From NCBI GenBank assembly GCA_009731375.1, contig BJOX01000371.1, forward strand, positions 284,177 through 348,176: a DNA stretch of 64,000 bases, given 5' to 3'. Origin of the DNA: Paulinella micropora. Taxonomy: Eukaryota; Cercozoa; Imbricatea; Euglyphida. Of the stretch, positions 29,330 through 38,602 are shown piece after piece (positions within the stretch are counted from its first letter, which is position 1; each line of letters starts with the position of its first letter). Position numbers and translations under genes: made by a program. The notes under the pieces were generated by a model that had not been told where the DNA came from, searched no databases, and saw only the letters and a list, made by a program, of their open reading frames with translations.

Positions 29330-31456
29330 ATGGTTTCTAAAACCAAGAAAGTGAAGAAACAGAAATTAAGACCCCCGCGGGTTTATAGAAATAAAAGCGG
29401 GAAGCCGTATATTATCCAGAAGGGTAAAAAATATCATCTTGATTTCGGTAAGAAAACAAATGATATGAGCACACTTCAAATTGTTAAACTTTTTATGAAA
29501 TACTTGAGCAGACCGCGGATGACTAAGAGAATGAAGACAAAGAAGGAAGATAATCTCCGACATGTCGGAGATAAGCGAAAAGTCCAGAGCCTTTCAGAGA
29601 TTGAGCAGAATACGAGAACCGCCATTAATGACCACTTAGACAAACTCAGAAAGGAAAAATACGAAAAGATTGATGAGATAGACCAAAAAGAGAAAAAGGC
29701 AAGGGATGATTTAGAAGAGGAGAAAAAGAGGCAGGAGCGTCGCGGAGACGCAGATGCGAAGGAAAGACAAGAGATGATGGATAGGGAACATAAAAGAGAA
29801 CTGGCGGAGATTAATGAAAGAAAGGAAGAAATAAATAGGACATTAAGAAGGGAGCAAAAACTCATAGAGGATGTAAAATATGAAGAAGACAGAAAAAATA
29901 GAATACAAGCATTACCACCACCGCAATATCAATATATTATGCCACCGCAATATGGACAGCCACAAACACCACAATTTGGACAGCCACAAGCACCACAATT
30001 TGGAGCACCGCCGCAAGCACCACCATTAGCACCACCATTTGGAGCACCGCCATTAGGAGATGAAGCACCATTGAAAACGAAAGAGCAATATGAGGAAGAA
30101 AAAAAGCAAAAGCAGAAAGATATTGAAACACTGAAATTAGCAGGATATACAGATAAATTCATTAAAAAGATGAGTCTCAAAGACCTACAAAAAGCCAGTC
30201 AAGATATTCAGACGGCTATAGCCACAGCAACGTCTTTAGAGGAACAGAAAAAGTTAGCAGAAGAATATAAAGAAAAACTTGAAAAAGAAGAAAATAAAGC
30301 AGAAGAAAAGGGTAAGCATTTTGACCATTTAACATTTAACCATTTTTTAATCTCAGGATTTTCAAAAACTTATCACCCAAACATTACTATAAAAAAGTTA
30401 GCACAGGCTTTAAAAAAGAGACTAGATAGTGAAGGTCATAAAAAATTAAACTACAAAGACACTTCAAAGTGGATTATTGACATGATTAAAAGGTTTAATA
30501 TTGATGTTGGAAATGAAGAACAAAATGTGAAAAGAAGAATAGCGGATTATGCTAGATATGAAGAGTTTATGGGTATTACTGAACAAAAAGGGAGTGGAGC
30601 GAAGACATTAGAAGAATTAATTGATAAGGTATTTTCAATAGCGAAAATAAAAAAATACTTAGCCCGCAAAGATTGGAAACACACAATGAATAAAAAGGAC
30701 TTTGTAAATACTCTAACGAACAAAATGACGATATACCCAAATGTTGATAAACAAGTTTCAAATGATTTGAATATTGACGAGGGAATGCCCCAACCGCTAC
30801 CCCCGAGCGTCGCGGAGACACCGCTACCCCCGCCACCAGAGCCAGCAACAGATACGACTACACCGCCAGACCGAACACCACTAGAGGAGCCACAACAACC
30901 ACCAAATCTCCAACCAGTTGGAGATAATGAGCCACAGCAAGAGGAGGAACAGCAGGGAGAAGGTCGCGGTTTAATGACTAATGAAATAGATGACATAATG
31001 AAAAAATATGGATGGTATCTCGGAGCAATAGCCAGCGATGAAATCTACAAACTAAATCCAGAAAAAAGAAAGCGATACGGATTTATTATGAATTTAGATA
31101 ATCACAAACAAGCGGGGTCTCATTGGATTGCTATATGGGTAAGTCTGGATAAAGACAGGTCAGTGGAAGTGTATGACCCTTTAACGCTTTACCAACCAAC
31201 GGAAGACTTTCAACAACAAATGAAACAAATAATTGACAAAAGCCACCCCCATAGTTATTTATTAATGAAGGTTAATCAAGTAAAAGAGCAGAGTGATACC
31301 AGCGATACCTGCGGATGGTTTGCTATGAGGTTTTTAATGGAGCGGGCGAAAGGTGTAAGGTTTAAATTCGCCAGTGGTTTCACAGACCTAAAAGAAGACG
31401 AAGCAGAAAAGTTAAAAGCACAGAATGGCTATGGACATTTTGATACATTTATCTAA
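29330..31456 (+). CDS. Large protein with C-terminal adenain/Ulp1-like cysteine protease
   Basis: 708 residues. The N-terminal 60 are very basic. Residues about 100-200 form a charged coiled coil. A Pro/Gln/Phe-rich segment (QYGQPQTPQFGQPQAPQFG) follows at about 205-245, then more helix and a Pro-rich linker (about 485-540). The C-terminal 160 residues carry the protease: AGSHWIAIWVSLD (His near 598), VEVYDPLT (Asp near 616) and SDTCGWFAMRFL (Cys near 661), the His-Asp-Cys order of adenoviral protease and Ulp1/SENP enzymes. In Polintons and virophages this enzyme matures capsid proteins. The 540-residue extension is unusual and may tether the protease inside the virion. Palindromes lie in frame at 29553 and 30906, and GC-rich words at 29371, 29735 and 30805. 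Confidence 0.9.
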   Translation: MVSKTKKVKKQKLRPPRVYRNKSGKPYIIQKGKKYHLDFGKKTNDMSTLQIVKLFMKYLSRPRMTKRMKTKKEDNLRHVGDKRKVQSLSEIEQNTRTAINDHLDKLRKEKYEKIDEIDQKEKKARDDLEEEKKRQERRGDADAKERQEMMDREHKRELAEINERKEEINRTLRREQKLIEDVKYEEDRKNRIQALPPPQYQYIMPPQYGQPQTPQFGQPQAPQFGAPPQAPPLAPPFGAPPLGDEAPLKTKEQYEEEKKQKQKDIETLKLAGYTDKFIKKMSLKDLQKASQDIQTAIATATSLEEQKKLAEEYKEKLEKEENKAEEKGKHFDHLTFNHFLISGFSKTYHPNITIKKLAQALKKRLDSEGHKKLNYKDTSKWIIDMIKRFNIDVGNEEQNVKRRIADYARYEEFMGITEQKGSGAKTLEELIDKVFSIAKIKKYLARKDWKHTMNKKDFVNTLTNKMTIYPNVDKQVSNDLNIDEGMPQPLPPSVAETPLPPPPEPATDTTTPPDRTPLEEPQQPPNLQPVGDNEPQQEEEQQGEGRGLMTNEIDDIMKKYGWYLGAIASDEIYKLNPEKRKRYGFIMNLDNHKQAGSHWIAIWVSLDKDRSVEVYDPLTLYQPTEDFQQQMKQIIDKSHPHSYLLMKVNQVKEQSDTSDTCGWFAMRFLMERAKGVRFKFASGFTDLKEDEAEKLKAQNGYGHFDTFI
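29553..29572. repeat. 20-bp perfect palindrome ATCTCCGACATGTCGGAGAT
   Basis: Perfectly self-complementary, in frame in the protease gene (NLRHVGD). Both this site and 26988 sit in the context GATA-ATCTC...GAGATA. Confidence 0.9.
30906..30925. repeat. 20-bp palindrome ATCTCCAACCAGTTGGAGAT
   Basis: Nine paired bases on each side with an unpaired centre. It is in frame in the Pro-rich linker of the protease gene. The arms match the palindrome at 63759 in the second element. Confidence 0.9.
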
Positions 31457-31483
31457 AAGATATTTATCTATAATATACGCATC

Positions 31484-31729
31484 ATGGACTATAAGGGAGG
31501 AAGAAGTTCTGGTATCTNNNNNNNNNNTCGAAAACCGATTAATTTTTTTGAAAAGAGCCCGCTTTATGACAAGCGAGAAGAAGAGGGTTATGAAGTGGCA
31601 GGTCTGTCTTTGGATACCAAACGACGATATGAATGGAGTGCGGAAGGGGTAAAGCAATTGAATTATTATACTTATGCTATTCTTCAGAGGACTATCGTCG
31701 TGAAGGGAATTGAAATTTTGATGAGTTGA
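31484..31729 (+). CDS. Small protein of unknown function (gapped)
   Basis: Starts MDYKGGRSSG at ATG 31484. A 10-N gap at 31518-31527 follows, then RKPINFFEKSPLYDKREEEG...YYTYAILQRTIVVKGIEILM to a TGA at 31727-31729. The frame after the gap depends on the true gap length, but the downstream part is a plausible small polar protein. No domain is recognised. It lies between the protease and the 411-residue gene in the same orientation. Confidence 0.55.
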   Translation: MDYKGGRSSGIXXXXRKPINFFEKSPLYDKREEEGYEVAGLSLDTKRRYEWSAEGVKQLNYYTYAILQRTIVVKGIEILMS

Positions 31730-31779
31730 TATTTGTAAATTCACACTTTCGCTTCGCTTTCGTGTGCTTTACAAATATC
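31728..31779. terminator. Long hairpin after the small gene
   Basis: GATATTTGTAAA (31728-31739) pairs with TTTACAAATATC (31768-31779), and CACAC pairs with GTGTG inside it. The hairpin starts at the stop codon and is a good candidate for a 3'-end signal. Confidence 0.6.
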
Positions 31780-31819
31780 GTGAAAAGTAAAATATTTATT
31801 TTTTGGTATTTAAAAAAAC

Positions 31820-31884
31820 GATATTTTATAATAAGCGTGATATCTCAAACAGGTTTGAGATTGTGAGTGTCATTATAAAATATC
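31820..31884. promoter_or_regulatory. Nested inverted repeat just before the 411-residue gene
   Basis: The outer arms GATATTTTATAAT (31820-31832) and ATTATAAAATATC (31872-31884) are perfectly complementary and end one base before the ATG at 31886. Nested inside is the 20-bp palindrome ATCTCAAACAGGTTTGAGAT (31842-31861). The RNA or DNA could fold into a cruciform directly at the start codon, which could regulate transcription or translation. Confidence 0.6.
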
Positions 31885-31885
31885 A

Positions 31886-33121
31886 ATGTCTCATCAGAGA
31901 AACTTAATCGCACAAAATCCTAGAGGAGAGTTCATTAACCTAAAAGTAGGATATGATGGCCACATTGATAATATGAAGACAGCCTTCGGCGAAACAACAA
32001 CTGCGCAATTAACACCAGTATTACAAGAAATCTTTCCATATACCATTAATACAAGGGTATGGACAAAAACAGAAACTAAAGCAAGTGTGTCATTTTTGGA
32101 TAATATGGCTGAATTTAAAACTCAAGCGAATGCGACGGCGGATGCTGAATTAGTAAGTAAAAGGAGAATAAAATATAGAACTGGAACGGGTGTACTTGCT
32201 CGCTTTACTGCTCTATGGACGACGGATGATACAAAAGCATATTATTCATTTATTGGAATAGGAAATGACCTTAACGATGGATTTTATTTTTACAAAAATC
32301 ACGAAGGAATGAATATCGCACATTGTAAAAGAACTGATGTAGAATATATTGACCAAAAAGACTGGGATGACCCGTGCGATGGAACTTCGGCTATGCCAGA
32401 CTTAGAATGGAGCGTAGGAAATGTATTTCAAATTCAATTTCAGTATCTTGGGTTTGGTGCTATTAAGTTTTCAATTGAAAATCCAGAGACTGGTGAATTT
32501 CAACTAGTTCATATGATTAAGTATGCTAATTCGAATGATGAAGTAAGCCTTGGAAATACGACATTACCATTTACAGCAGTCATGAGAAATGATGCAAAGA
32601 CTGGAATACAAATTCTTAAAACGGCGAGTGCTAGTTTATTCATTGAGGGGTTGAATACTATTAATACAAGTATAACGAATTCAATTGAGGGTGCTGAAGT
32701 AGCCCACACTACAGAAAGACCGATATTGAGTATAAGAAATAAGGCTAAATATGATAGTGCTGGTGCTAACTTAGACAATTATTCATTAGTGTATCCATCA
32801 TTAATAAGCATTAGTAATGAAGACTCAAAAACGAATGTCGTCAGAATGGTGGTTAATGGAACATTAACTGGAGCAGTGTATGCGGATGTAGATACGAAAT
32901 ATTCAATAGTTGATGCCGACACAACAGCGACTGCTATCGCCAACGGAACGACTATTTTTAAAATATATGTTAATGCTAATTCAACTCAACAAATCAATCT
33001 AAGAAATTATGATATTTATCTGTCTCCAAGTGATGTATTAACTTTTACACAGAAATCGGTTTCTACTACTAATAATGGTGGAAATGTCAATATTATCGCT
33101 AATTTTATAGAGGATTGGTAA
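31886..33121 (+). CDS. 411-residue structural-looking protein shared by both viral elements
   Basis: 411 residues from ATG 31886. The second element encodes another protein of exactly 411 residues (54518-55753). Shared words include AFGE near the start, L(T/S)PVLQ followed by Y.INTR, KTET, the pattern KYR(T/S)G.G..ARF.AL, a GIG motif, (F)KIENP or FSIENPETG, HMIKYA or HAIKYA, and a C-terminal (N/S)FIED. The chain is beta-rich with many Thr/Asn. I recognise the KYR-G-ARFTAL type of protein as a virion or fibre-associated family in giant viruses, Polinton-like viruses and some phages, of unproven function. It is probably a receptor-binding or surface protein, inferred from composition and conservation. 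Confidence 0.7.
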   Translation: MSHQRNLIAQNPRGEFINLKVGYDGHIDNMKTAFGETTTAQLTPVLQEIFPYTINTRVWTKTETKASVSFLDNMAEFKTQANATADAELVSKRRIKYRTGTGVLARFTALWTTDDTKAYYSFIGIGNDLNDGFYFYKNHEGMNIAHCKRTDVEYIDQKDWDDPCDGTSAMPDLEWSVGNVFQIQFQYLGFGAIKFSIENPETGEFQLVHMIKYANSNDEVSLGNTTLPFTAVMRNDAKTGIQILKTASASLFIEGLNTINTSITNSIEGAEVAHTTERPILSIRNKAKYDSAGANLDNYSLVYPSLISISNEDSKTNVVRMVVNGTLTGAVYADVDTKYSIVDADTTATAIANGTTIFKIYVNANSTQQINLRNYDIYLSPSDVLTFTQKSVSTTNNGGNVNIIANFIEDW

Positions 33122-33158
33122 AGCCAAAAAAAATTTAGTGGAAGACAATGTAATATCA

Positions 33159-33595
33159 TCACAAATATTTTTTTACCGCATCTTTGTTATTAAAATAAGG
33201 TTGTTGAATTAAATATTCAAGGTATGGTTTATCAATCTTAGCAACATCTTCAATTTTCATTTTTTTNNNNNNNNNNGAAGAAAAATATCGGTTTCGCTTT
33301 GTGCTATTTCTTCGCCGACCTTAGCCTTTATTTCAGTAATCCCCGTTTCTTTTAAATCTGCAGTCGTAAAAGGAGTGCTCTGCTCTTCGTCCGTTATAGC
33401 AAATGATGATTTATCTTGCAAATCAACATTGGACGGAATTACTACTTTAACATTATCATCCCTCGGCTTATATTGCTCATAAAAAGAAACAATGTCAGGC
33501 TTTGTCCATTTAATAGTGGGTTTCTTAACTTCGCTGTCAATGTTCCATTTTTCAATTTCATTCAAGTAGTCCTGCTTGGTGCTTAGGTCTGTCAT
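33159..33595 (-). CDS. Protein ending in an ExoX-C-like module (gapped)
   Basis: ATG at 33593-33595 (MTDLSTKQDYLNEIEKWNID). It reads through a polar region with WTKPDIVSFYEQYKPRDD to a 10-N gap at 33267-33276. Beyond the gap the minus strand continues KIEDVAKIDKPYLEYLIQQP and stops at 33159-33161. That C-terminal piece closely matches the end of the next gene upstream (IQDIAVIDKPYLEWVMKQP), which has FPFGKYKGK before it. That is the signature of the small C-terminal module found in exonuclease X-like proteins. The domain's own role is uncertain, perhaps nucleic-acid or partner binding. The two genes look like a tandem duplication of this module. Confidence 0.6.
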
Positions 33596-33619
33596 TGATA
33601 TATATACTACAAAATAATT

Positions 33620-33898
33620 TTATTGTAAATATTTTTTTACTTCTGCCTTAATGTCGGTGAATTTATCAAACCAAGGCTGTTTCATAACCCATTCAAGGTA
33701 TGGCTTATCAATAACCGCTATATCTTGAATTTTCTTACCTTTATACTTACCAAATGGAAAAACATCGGTTGGCTTGCCTGCCCGTGCCTTTTCAATCATT
33801 TGGATTTCGTCAGTAATTATCTTTTTAACATCTGTAAGAGAAAATGTTTCTTTTTTATTTTCAATAGAGAGTTTCTCAAACTTCTCGCATAGTCTGGT
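33620..33898 (-). CDS. C-terminal fragment with FPFGKYKGK ExoX-C-like module
   Basis: The minus-strand frame emerges from the 710-N gap and reads TRLCEKFEKLSIENKKETFS, then a helical stretch, then DVFPFGKYKGKKIQDIAVID, KPYLEWVMKQPWFDKF and a short Lys-rich tail to TAA at 33620-33622. It could be the end of the DNA polymerase gene upstream or a separate gene whose start lies in the gap. The gap is too small as drawn to hold the rest of a polymerase palm and thumb plus another gene, so its true length is in doubt. Similarity to the adjacent gene's end suggests a separate small protein. Confidence 0.6.
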   Translation of the reverse strand, partial: TRLCEKFEKLSIENKKETFSLTDVKKIITDEIQMIEKARAGKPTDVFPFGKYKGKKIQDIAVIDKPYLEWVMKQPWFDKFTDIKAEVKKYLQ

Positions 33899-34608
33899 NN
33901 NNNNNNNNNNNNNNNNNNNNNNNNNNNNNNNNNNNNNNNNNNNNNNNNNNNNNNNNNNNNNNNNNNNNNNNNNNNNNNNNNNNNNNNNNNNNNNNNNNNN
34001 NNNNNNNNNNNNNNNNNNNNNNNNNNNNNNNNNNNNNNNNNNNNNNNNNNNNNNNNNNNNNNNNNNNNNNNNNNNNNNNNNNNNNNNNNNNNNNNNNNNN
34101 NNNNNNNNNNNNNNNNNNNNNNNNNNNNNNNNNNNNNNNNNNNNNNNNNNNNNNNNNNNNNNNNNNNNNNNNNNNNNNNNNNNNNNNNNNNNNNNNNNNN
34201 NNNNNNNNNNNNNNNNNNNNNNNNNNNNNNNNNNNNNNNNNNNNNNNNNNNNNNNNNNNNNNNNNNNNNNNNNNNNNNNNNNNNNNNNNNNNNNNNNNNN
34301 NNNNNNNNNNNNNNNNNNNNNNNNNNNNNNNNNNNNNNNNNNNNNNNNNNNNNNNNNNNNNNNNNNNNNNNNNNNNNNNNNNNNNNNNNNNNNNNNNNNN
34401 NNNNNNNNNNNNNNNNNNNNNNNNNNNNNNNNNNNNNNNNNNNNNNNNNNNNNNNNNNNNNNNNNNNNNNNNNNNNNNNNNNNNNNNNNNNNNNNNNNNN
34501 NNNNNNNNNNNNNNNNNNNNNNNNNNNNNNNNNNNNNNNNNNNNNNNNNNNNNNNNNNNNNNNNNNNNNNNNNNNNNNNNNNNNNNNNNNNNNNNNNNNN
34601 NNNNNNNN
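33899..34608. other. Assembly gap (710 N)
   Basis: Removes the catalytic end of the DNA polymerase (motifs B and C) and the start of whatever gene carries the FPFGKYKGK module. Confidence 0.99.
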
Positions 34609-37600
34609 GTTTTAATGTATTCTTTGAATAAACTATCACTTTGTTCAACCCAGTTCCACACTTCATATACTTTCATTAATTTGTATCCTTTGTCAAGTGC
34701 CTTATAGATTTCTGGAGTAGCCCATGTTCCTGTTAATGCTCGCTCATTATCAGAGTGATTACATTGGCCGTGGTGTCCTGTCATCCCGCACTTATCGCAT
34801 AGGTAATACATCATCTTACCTCTGTCTGCTTTTGGTAAGACTGGATGAATTAAGCCCTTAGGCGGCAGCATTTTTGCTTTTACAATTCCGAAATCAACTT
34901 TATTAATAATATTTAGTGTTAGTTGTTTTCTTTCTGTCTCATTCTTTGGATGAATGATTTCATGGTGCCCTGTAGGATAAGGGTCATAATACATAACAGC
35001 GGGATACAATCCAGAGACATCAATGTAATTAGCATATTCACTTTCATGTCTTGATTTCCAGTATAAGGTGAGAGCATTAGTTCTGCCTCCAAACATTGCT
35101 TCTCTCGGGCTTAGTCGTTCTTGCTCCATAACTTGTTCATTTGTATCTTCTGCTAATACTTGACTTGTTCTAGATAGTCTCCATTCGCATTCCCAGATAG
35201 TAATGACTTTGGATACTCCATAGAGTTTGCTCAATAAAACTTCTCTTGCTTTTGTATTTTTATATAGTTCTCCCATAGTCTTATTTTTCTTAATATTCAT
35301 TGTATTGCTGTTATAGCACTTCTGACATCCGTGCCAATGACATCCATAAAACTCATAAGCAACTTTGTTTTTTTCATCCCATCCGTCTACATACACGTTG
35401 GATTGTTTTGAGTTGAGGTAAAACATTTTTTCACCTCCATTGAAGGCATGTTTAATGTCTGTGTTGTCTAATCTACTGCGATATGCTAACCATTCAACAC
35501 ATGCCCGTGAGGTCATCCTGTTTTGCTTTTTATTCTTCAATACAGCAATTGATTTCTCAGGCATAAATTTACCACGATATAATGCAATCACACAACTCGC
35601 AATTGTTGTATATCTAAAAGGGTCAATACCGAATTCTAGAAACGAGTTTCTAAACATCATACAGCCTCGTCTCAATATATCAACATCGGAATGGCAATAC
35701 TCAGCAATTTCTTTTTTCATATCAAAGTGGCGATTGACTTGCTCATCATACCATTTTAAGAATTCTTCTCTTTTATCTCCTTTCATTGTGTTGTATCCGT
35801 AATGTTTCTTATGTGGCATTACACCTACATAATTTTGATTTTTTGAAGTATTGAAGAAATGTGGAAAGTAGCCTTTTTTAAGTTCATTCAATCCAAATGT
35901 CTTAGGAAAATCAGCCAATGGCATCGGAAGAAAACTTAGACTATCAATAAATCTAAATTTCTTATGTATCATCATCATAATTTTACCACCTTGATAAATG
36001 ACAAATGGCGCATGTCCATTATCAACTAACCACTTGAGAATAAACTGACAATCGTAGCCTCTGGCGTTATGTGCTATGAATGTATAGTCATTATGCTTGA
36101 TATCAAATATCCACTTACAGAAGTCATCAATATTCTTGTGAATTATTGGTGTGCTGTCGGAGGGGGTTTCACCCCCTACCATACCCCCGCGGGTTTGGAA
36201 AGGGGCATCGCCCCTTCCGTTGAAATACTGGCTTTCAGTATGATTAACGATATGTTCACCTGTGTCTTGTGTTGCCTCAAAATCAAAGAATACATATTTT
36301 TCTGTTGGCGGTAGGATTGCTTTTTGAGATATTTCGCATTTGTGTTCTAGTGGTTGTATTTCTTTACAATTACGACACTTCGCATATCCGCATTTATGTC
36401 CATCTTTAGTTTTATAATTTGTTCCGCATTCCTTACATTTTGCTTTTTCATCGCACATATTAGAAATGTTCTTATTCTCCAAAGCATCCTTTTTATGGTT
36501 GATATAACATTGCTTGTTAGGAAAGTTTCTACAACATTCTTTACATTCAATCCACTGAGATTTATCTTTTATACCTTGACAGCCAGATACTCCGCATATA
36601 TTACATACAAATTCGCACGAGTGTGTGTTCATATATCCTCTTAGGCATAACTCACAGAAGTTCTTTTTACTTAGCATAGACTTCATATTAGTTATAGCAT
36701 CGTAATGTCCTTCTGTTTTGAGAATATAAAGATTAGTAAGCCGTTCGCCGCTGGCATCAAGTAGATCTGTTTTATAAACGATTTTGTCAGGGAATTCAAC
36801 AATAACCAAATTATAGTTAATGTAATTAGCAAATATATTAATCTCTGGAATACCACAGACATTTTCAATAACATTTGCTTTCTCATGTAGTTCTCTTGCC
36901 AATTCTTCTTGTATCTTTCTTCCTTTCATAATCTGTGAATATTTTTCATTATTTTCTTTTTTTGCTCGGACTACAACAATTGCCCTTGCTAAGCATATGT
37001 TATCGGTGTTGTTGATTTGGATAACCCCTCTTTTCTTATAGATATCTAATTTGTTAATAACTTGTAGCCTTGTTCCTCCTGTAGGCATCTTAATAGATTT
37101 TAATACAAACTTTAAATTATCCATATTTGCTCCTTTTTCATCAGTATAAAGGCTTTCATTACTTTGAAATATATTAGATAATCTTTCTAATACATCTTCA
37201 ACAGAAATTTCGTTAATAGTTTTCATACCTGTTGATACTGCTCCATAATGACCATTTATAAATTCAATACTTAAACTGACTTTACTATTTGGTGGATGTC
37301 TTTGAATAAAATCTTTTAGGATAATTCCAATAAAATTTATTACATCTCTAATAGTGAATGAATGAATGTTTCCAGTAATCCTCACTTTATACTGGCTCTC
37401 ATTAATTCCGAGTTTGTGTTCTTCGCTATTGTCCCGCAATATATTGTAATTACCATATCGCATCAAGTCTCTGACATTCTCCTGTCTGATACTTTGAGAA
37501 ATTTCAATAGGCAATGGAGGAGCAATAGGAATATTTTGTTGTTGGAAGTACGAAACACCTCTTACTCGGTTTAAGTAATTTTGGGCTGTTGGCGTATCAA

Positions 37601-37637
37601 TCCGTATATACCTATTACTTGGTTGAATGCTAGACAA
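34609..37637 (-). CDS. polB: Maverick-type (protein-primed) family B DNA polymerase, N-terminal two thirds
   Basis: About 1,009 codons before a 710-N gap. An open frame starts after a TAA upstream of 37637, but the codon there is TTG. The first in-frame ATG is at 37461-37463 (residue 59), so the N terminus is uncertain. Residues about 328-434 hold many Cys/His pairs (zinc-binding region seen in Maverick polymerases). The 3'-5' exonuclease motifs are FFDFEATQDTG (ExoI, about 450), AHNARGYDCQF (ExoII, about 522) and YCHSDVDIL (ExoIII, about 647). EFYGCHWHGC precedes polymerase motif A, YIDVSGLYPAVMYYDPYP (about 871). Motifs B and C (NSxYG and DTD) are not visible and must lie in the gap. The enzyme would replicate the element with a terminal protein primer. 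A GC-rich two-hairpin insertion occurs between ExoI and ExoII. Confidence 0.93.
36161..36218. repeat. Two GC-rich hairpins inside polB
   Basis: AGGGGGT-TTC-ACCCCCT (36161-36177), the self-complementary CCCGCGGG (36186-36193) and GGAA(A)GGGGC-ATC-GCCCCTTCC (36197-36218) sit in an otherwise AT-rich gene and keep the reading frame, adding roughly 20 Gly-rich residues between ExoI and ExoII. The word ACCCCCGCGGGTTT also occurs at 29371 in the protease gene. Confidence 0.75.
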
Positions 37638-37792
37638 ACTAAGGGAATATAAGATAAATTATGAAATTAAACATGTTAGGGGACATGATGCGCTGTTTAT
37701 TGTGTGTGTCCATTTTATATACTAAGAGATATAAAAATTTGGAAATTAATTAATTAAAGTATGAGTTGTGATTTTTGACAGATTACCTCTTT

Positions 37793-37844
37793 TATATAGT
37801 GTTATAATTCTTATCCTTAACATGAATTAAAAAATATGACACAC
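37793..37844 (-). promoter_or_regulatory. 52-bp repeated upstream sequence, polB copy
   Basis: On the minus strand this reads GTGTGTCATATTTTTTAATT, CATGTTAAGGATAAG, then AACACTATATA. It recurs at 38529-38580 with three visible differences. Each copy precedes a minus-strand gene and contains a TATATA box, so it looks like a duplicated promoter. The distance to the polB frame is about 155 bp. Confidence 0.55.
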
Positions 37845-37910
37845 CATAGAGCGCCGCGGAGACAACATCAAAAAAAATAATTTTCTCTTTTTTGATTTTA
37901 TTGTTTTACT

Positions 37911-38486
37911 TCATTCTGTATGAATTATAAGAAGCATTGTATGAACTAGAATCAATTCTTTGTCTGTTTGGATAAGTGCCACAATTACAATTATTTTCAG
38001 ACCTATTGCATGTATCGCATCATCTTTTGTTTCTAAGTATTTTTTATGTTTTAATGTTTTCTCATGAATTTCTTTACCTCCTACTTCTATTGTTGAGCCA
38101 CATTCACATGTATATTTTTCTTGGTCTGATGAAATTTTACTTGAAACTTTCATTCCTTTCATCCATAGATCGTGATAAACAGATTCAAGATGTCTTGATT
38201 TATATGTAATTGCTGTTTCATAACCACACTCACACTTAAATTTTTTCTTACTCCATATTTTGTTATAGTCTCTATTATATTGTAATTTATTCTGTTTTAA
38301 TCTTTCATCATTATATTTCTTCCAGAGTTCATATTTTGGCTTTATGTTTTCTTCATAGAATTTGTTTGCTTGCTGTTCTGCTTGTTCTTTATTTCTTTGT
38401 CCATTAATACAAAATTTTTTTACTTTATTTTTACCTTCTTCATTCCATTTTACGACGACCCTTGGACTCTGTCTCTCCAAAAACAT
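37911..38486 (-). CDS. Zinc-finger-like protein, frameshifted at one or both ends
   Basis: From the ATG at 38484-38486 (MFLERQSPRVVVKWNEEG...) about 190 codons are open. Two Cys/His units are seen: KFKCECGYETAITYKSRHLE...H and KYTCECGSTIEVGGKEIHEK...H, C-X-C-G then H-X(5-6)-H, resembling small zinc fingers of large DNA viruses. Upstream, an ATG near 38526 opens MSETPQKITKGGVYVF in another frame that meets this one across a T run. The last 40 codons are unusually hydrophobic, while an alternative frame there reads CDTCNRSENNCNCGTYPN, another Cys cluster. Single-base shifts at both ends would explain this. It may be a DNA-binding regulator. Confidence 0.6.
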   Translation of the reverse strand: MFLERQSPRVVVKWNEEGKNKVKKFCINGQRNKEQAEQQANKFYEENIKPKYELWKKYNDERLKQNKLQYNRDYNKIWSKKKFKCECGYETAITYKSRHLESVYHDLWMKGMKVSSKISSDQEKYTCECGSTIEVGGKEIHEKTLKHKKYLETKDDAIHAIGLKIIVIVALIQTDKELILVHTMLLIIHTE

Positions 38487-38528
38487 ACACGCCACCCTTT
38501 GTTATTTTCTGTGGAGTCTCGCTCATAT

Positions 38529-38580
38529 TATATAGTGTTATCATTCTTATCCTTAACATGAATTAAAAATTATGACACAC
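38529..38580 (-). promoter_or_regulatory. 52-bp repeated upstream sequence, zinc-finger-gene copy
   Basis: Second copy of 37793-37844, ending in CACTATATAATATG on the minus strand so that the TATA-like element nearly abuts the ATG of the zinc-finger gene. It lies just inside the right terminal repeat. Confidence 0.55.
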
Positions 38581-38602
38581 ACAGATATCTCAAGATTGCC
38601 TG

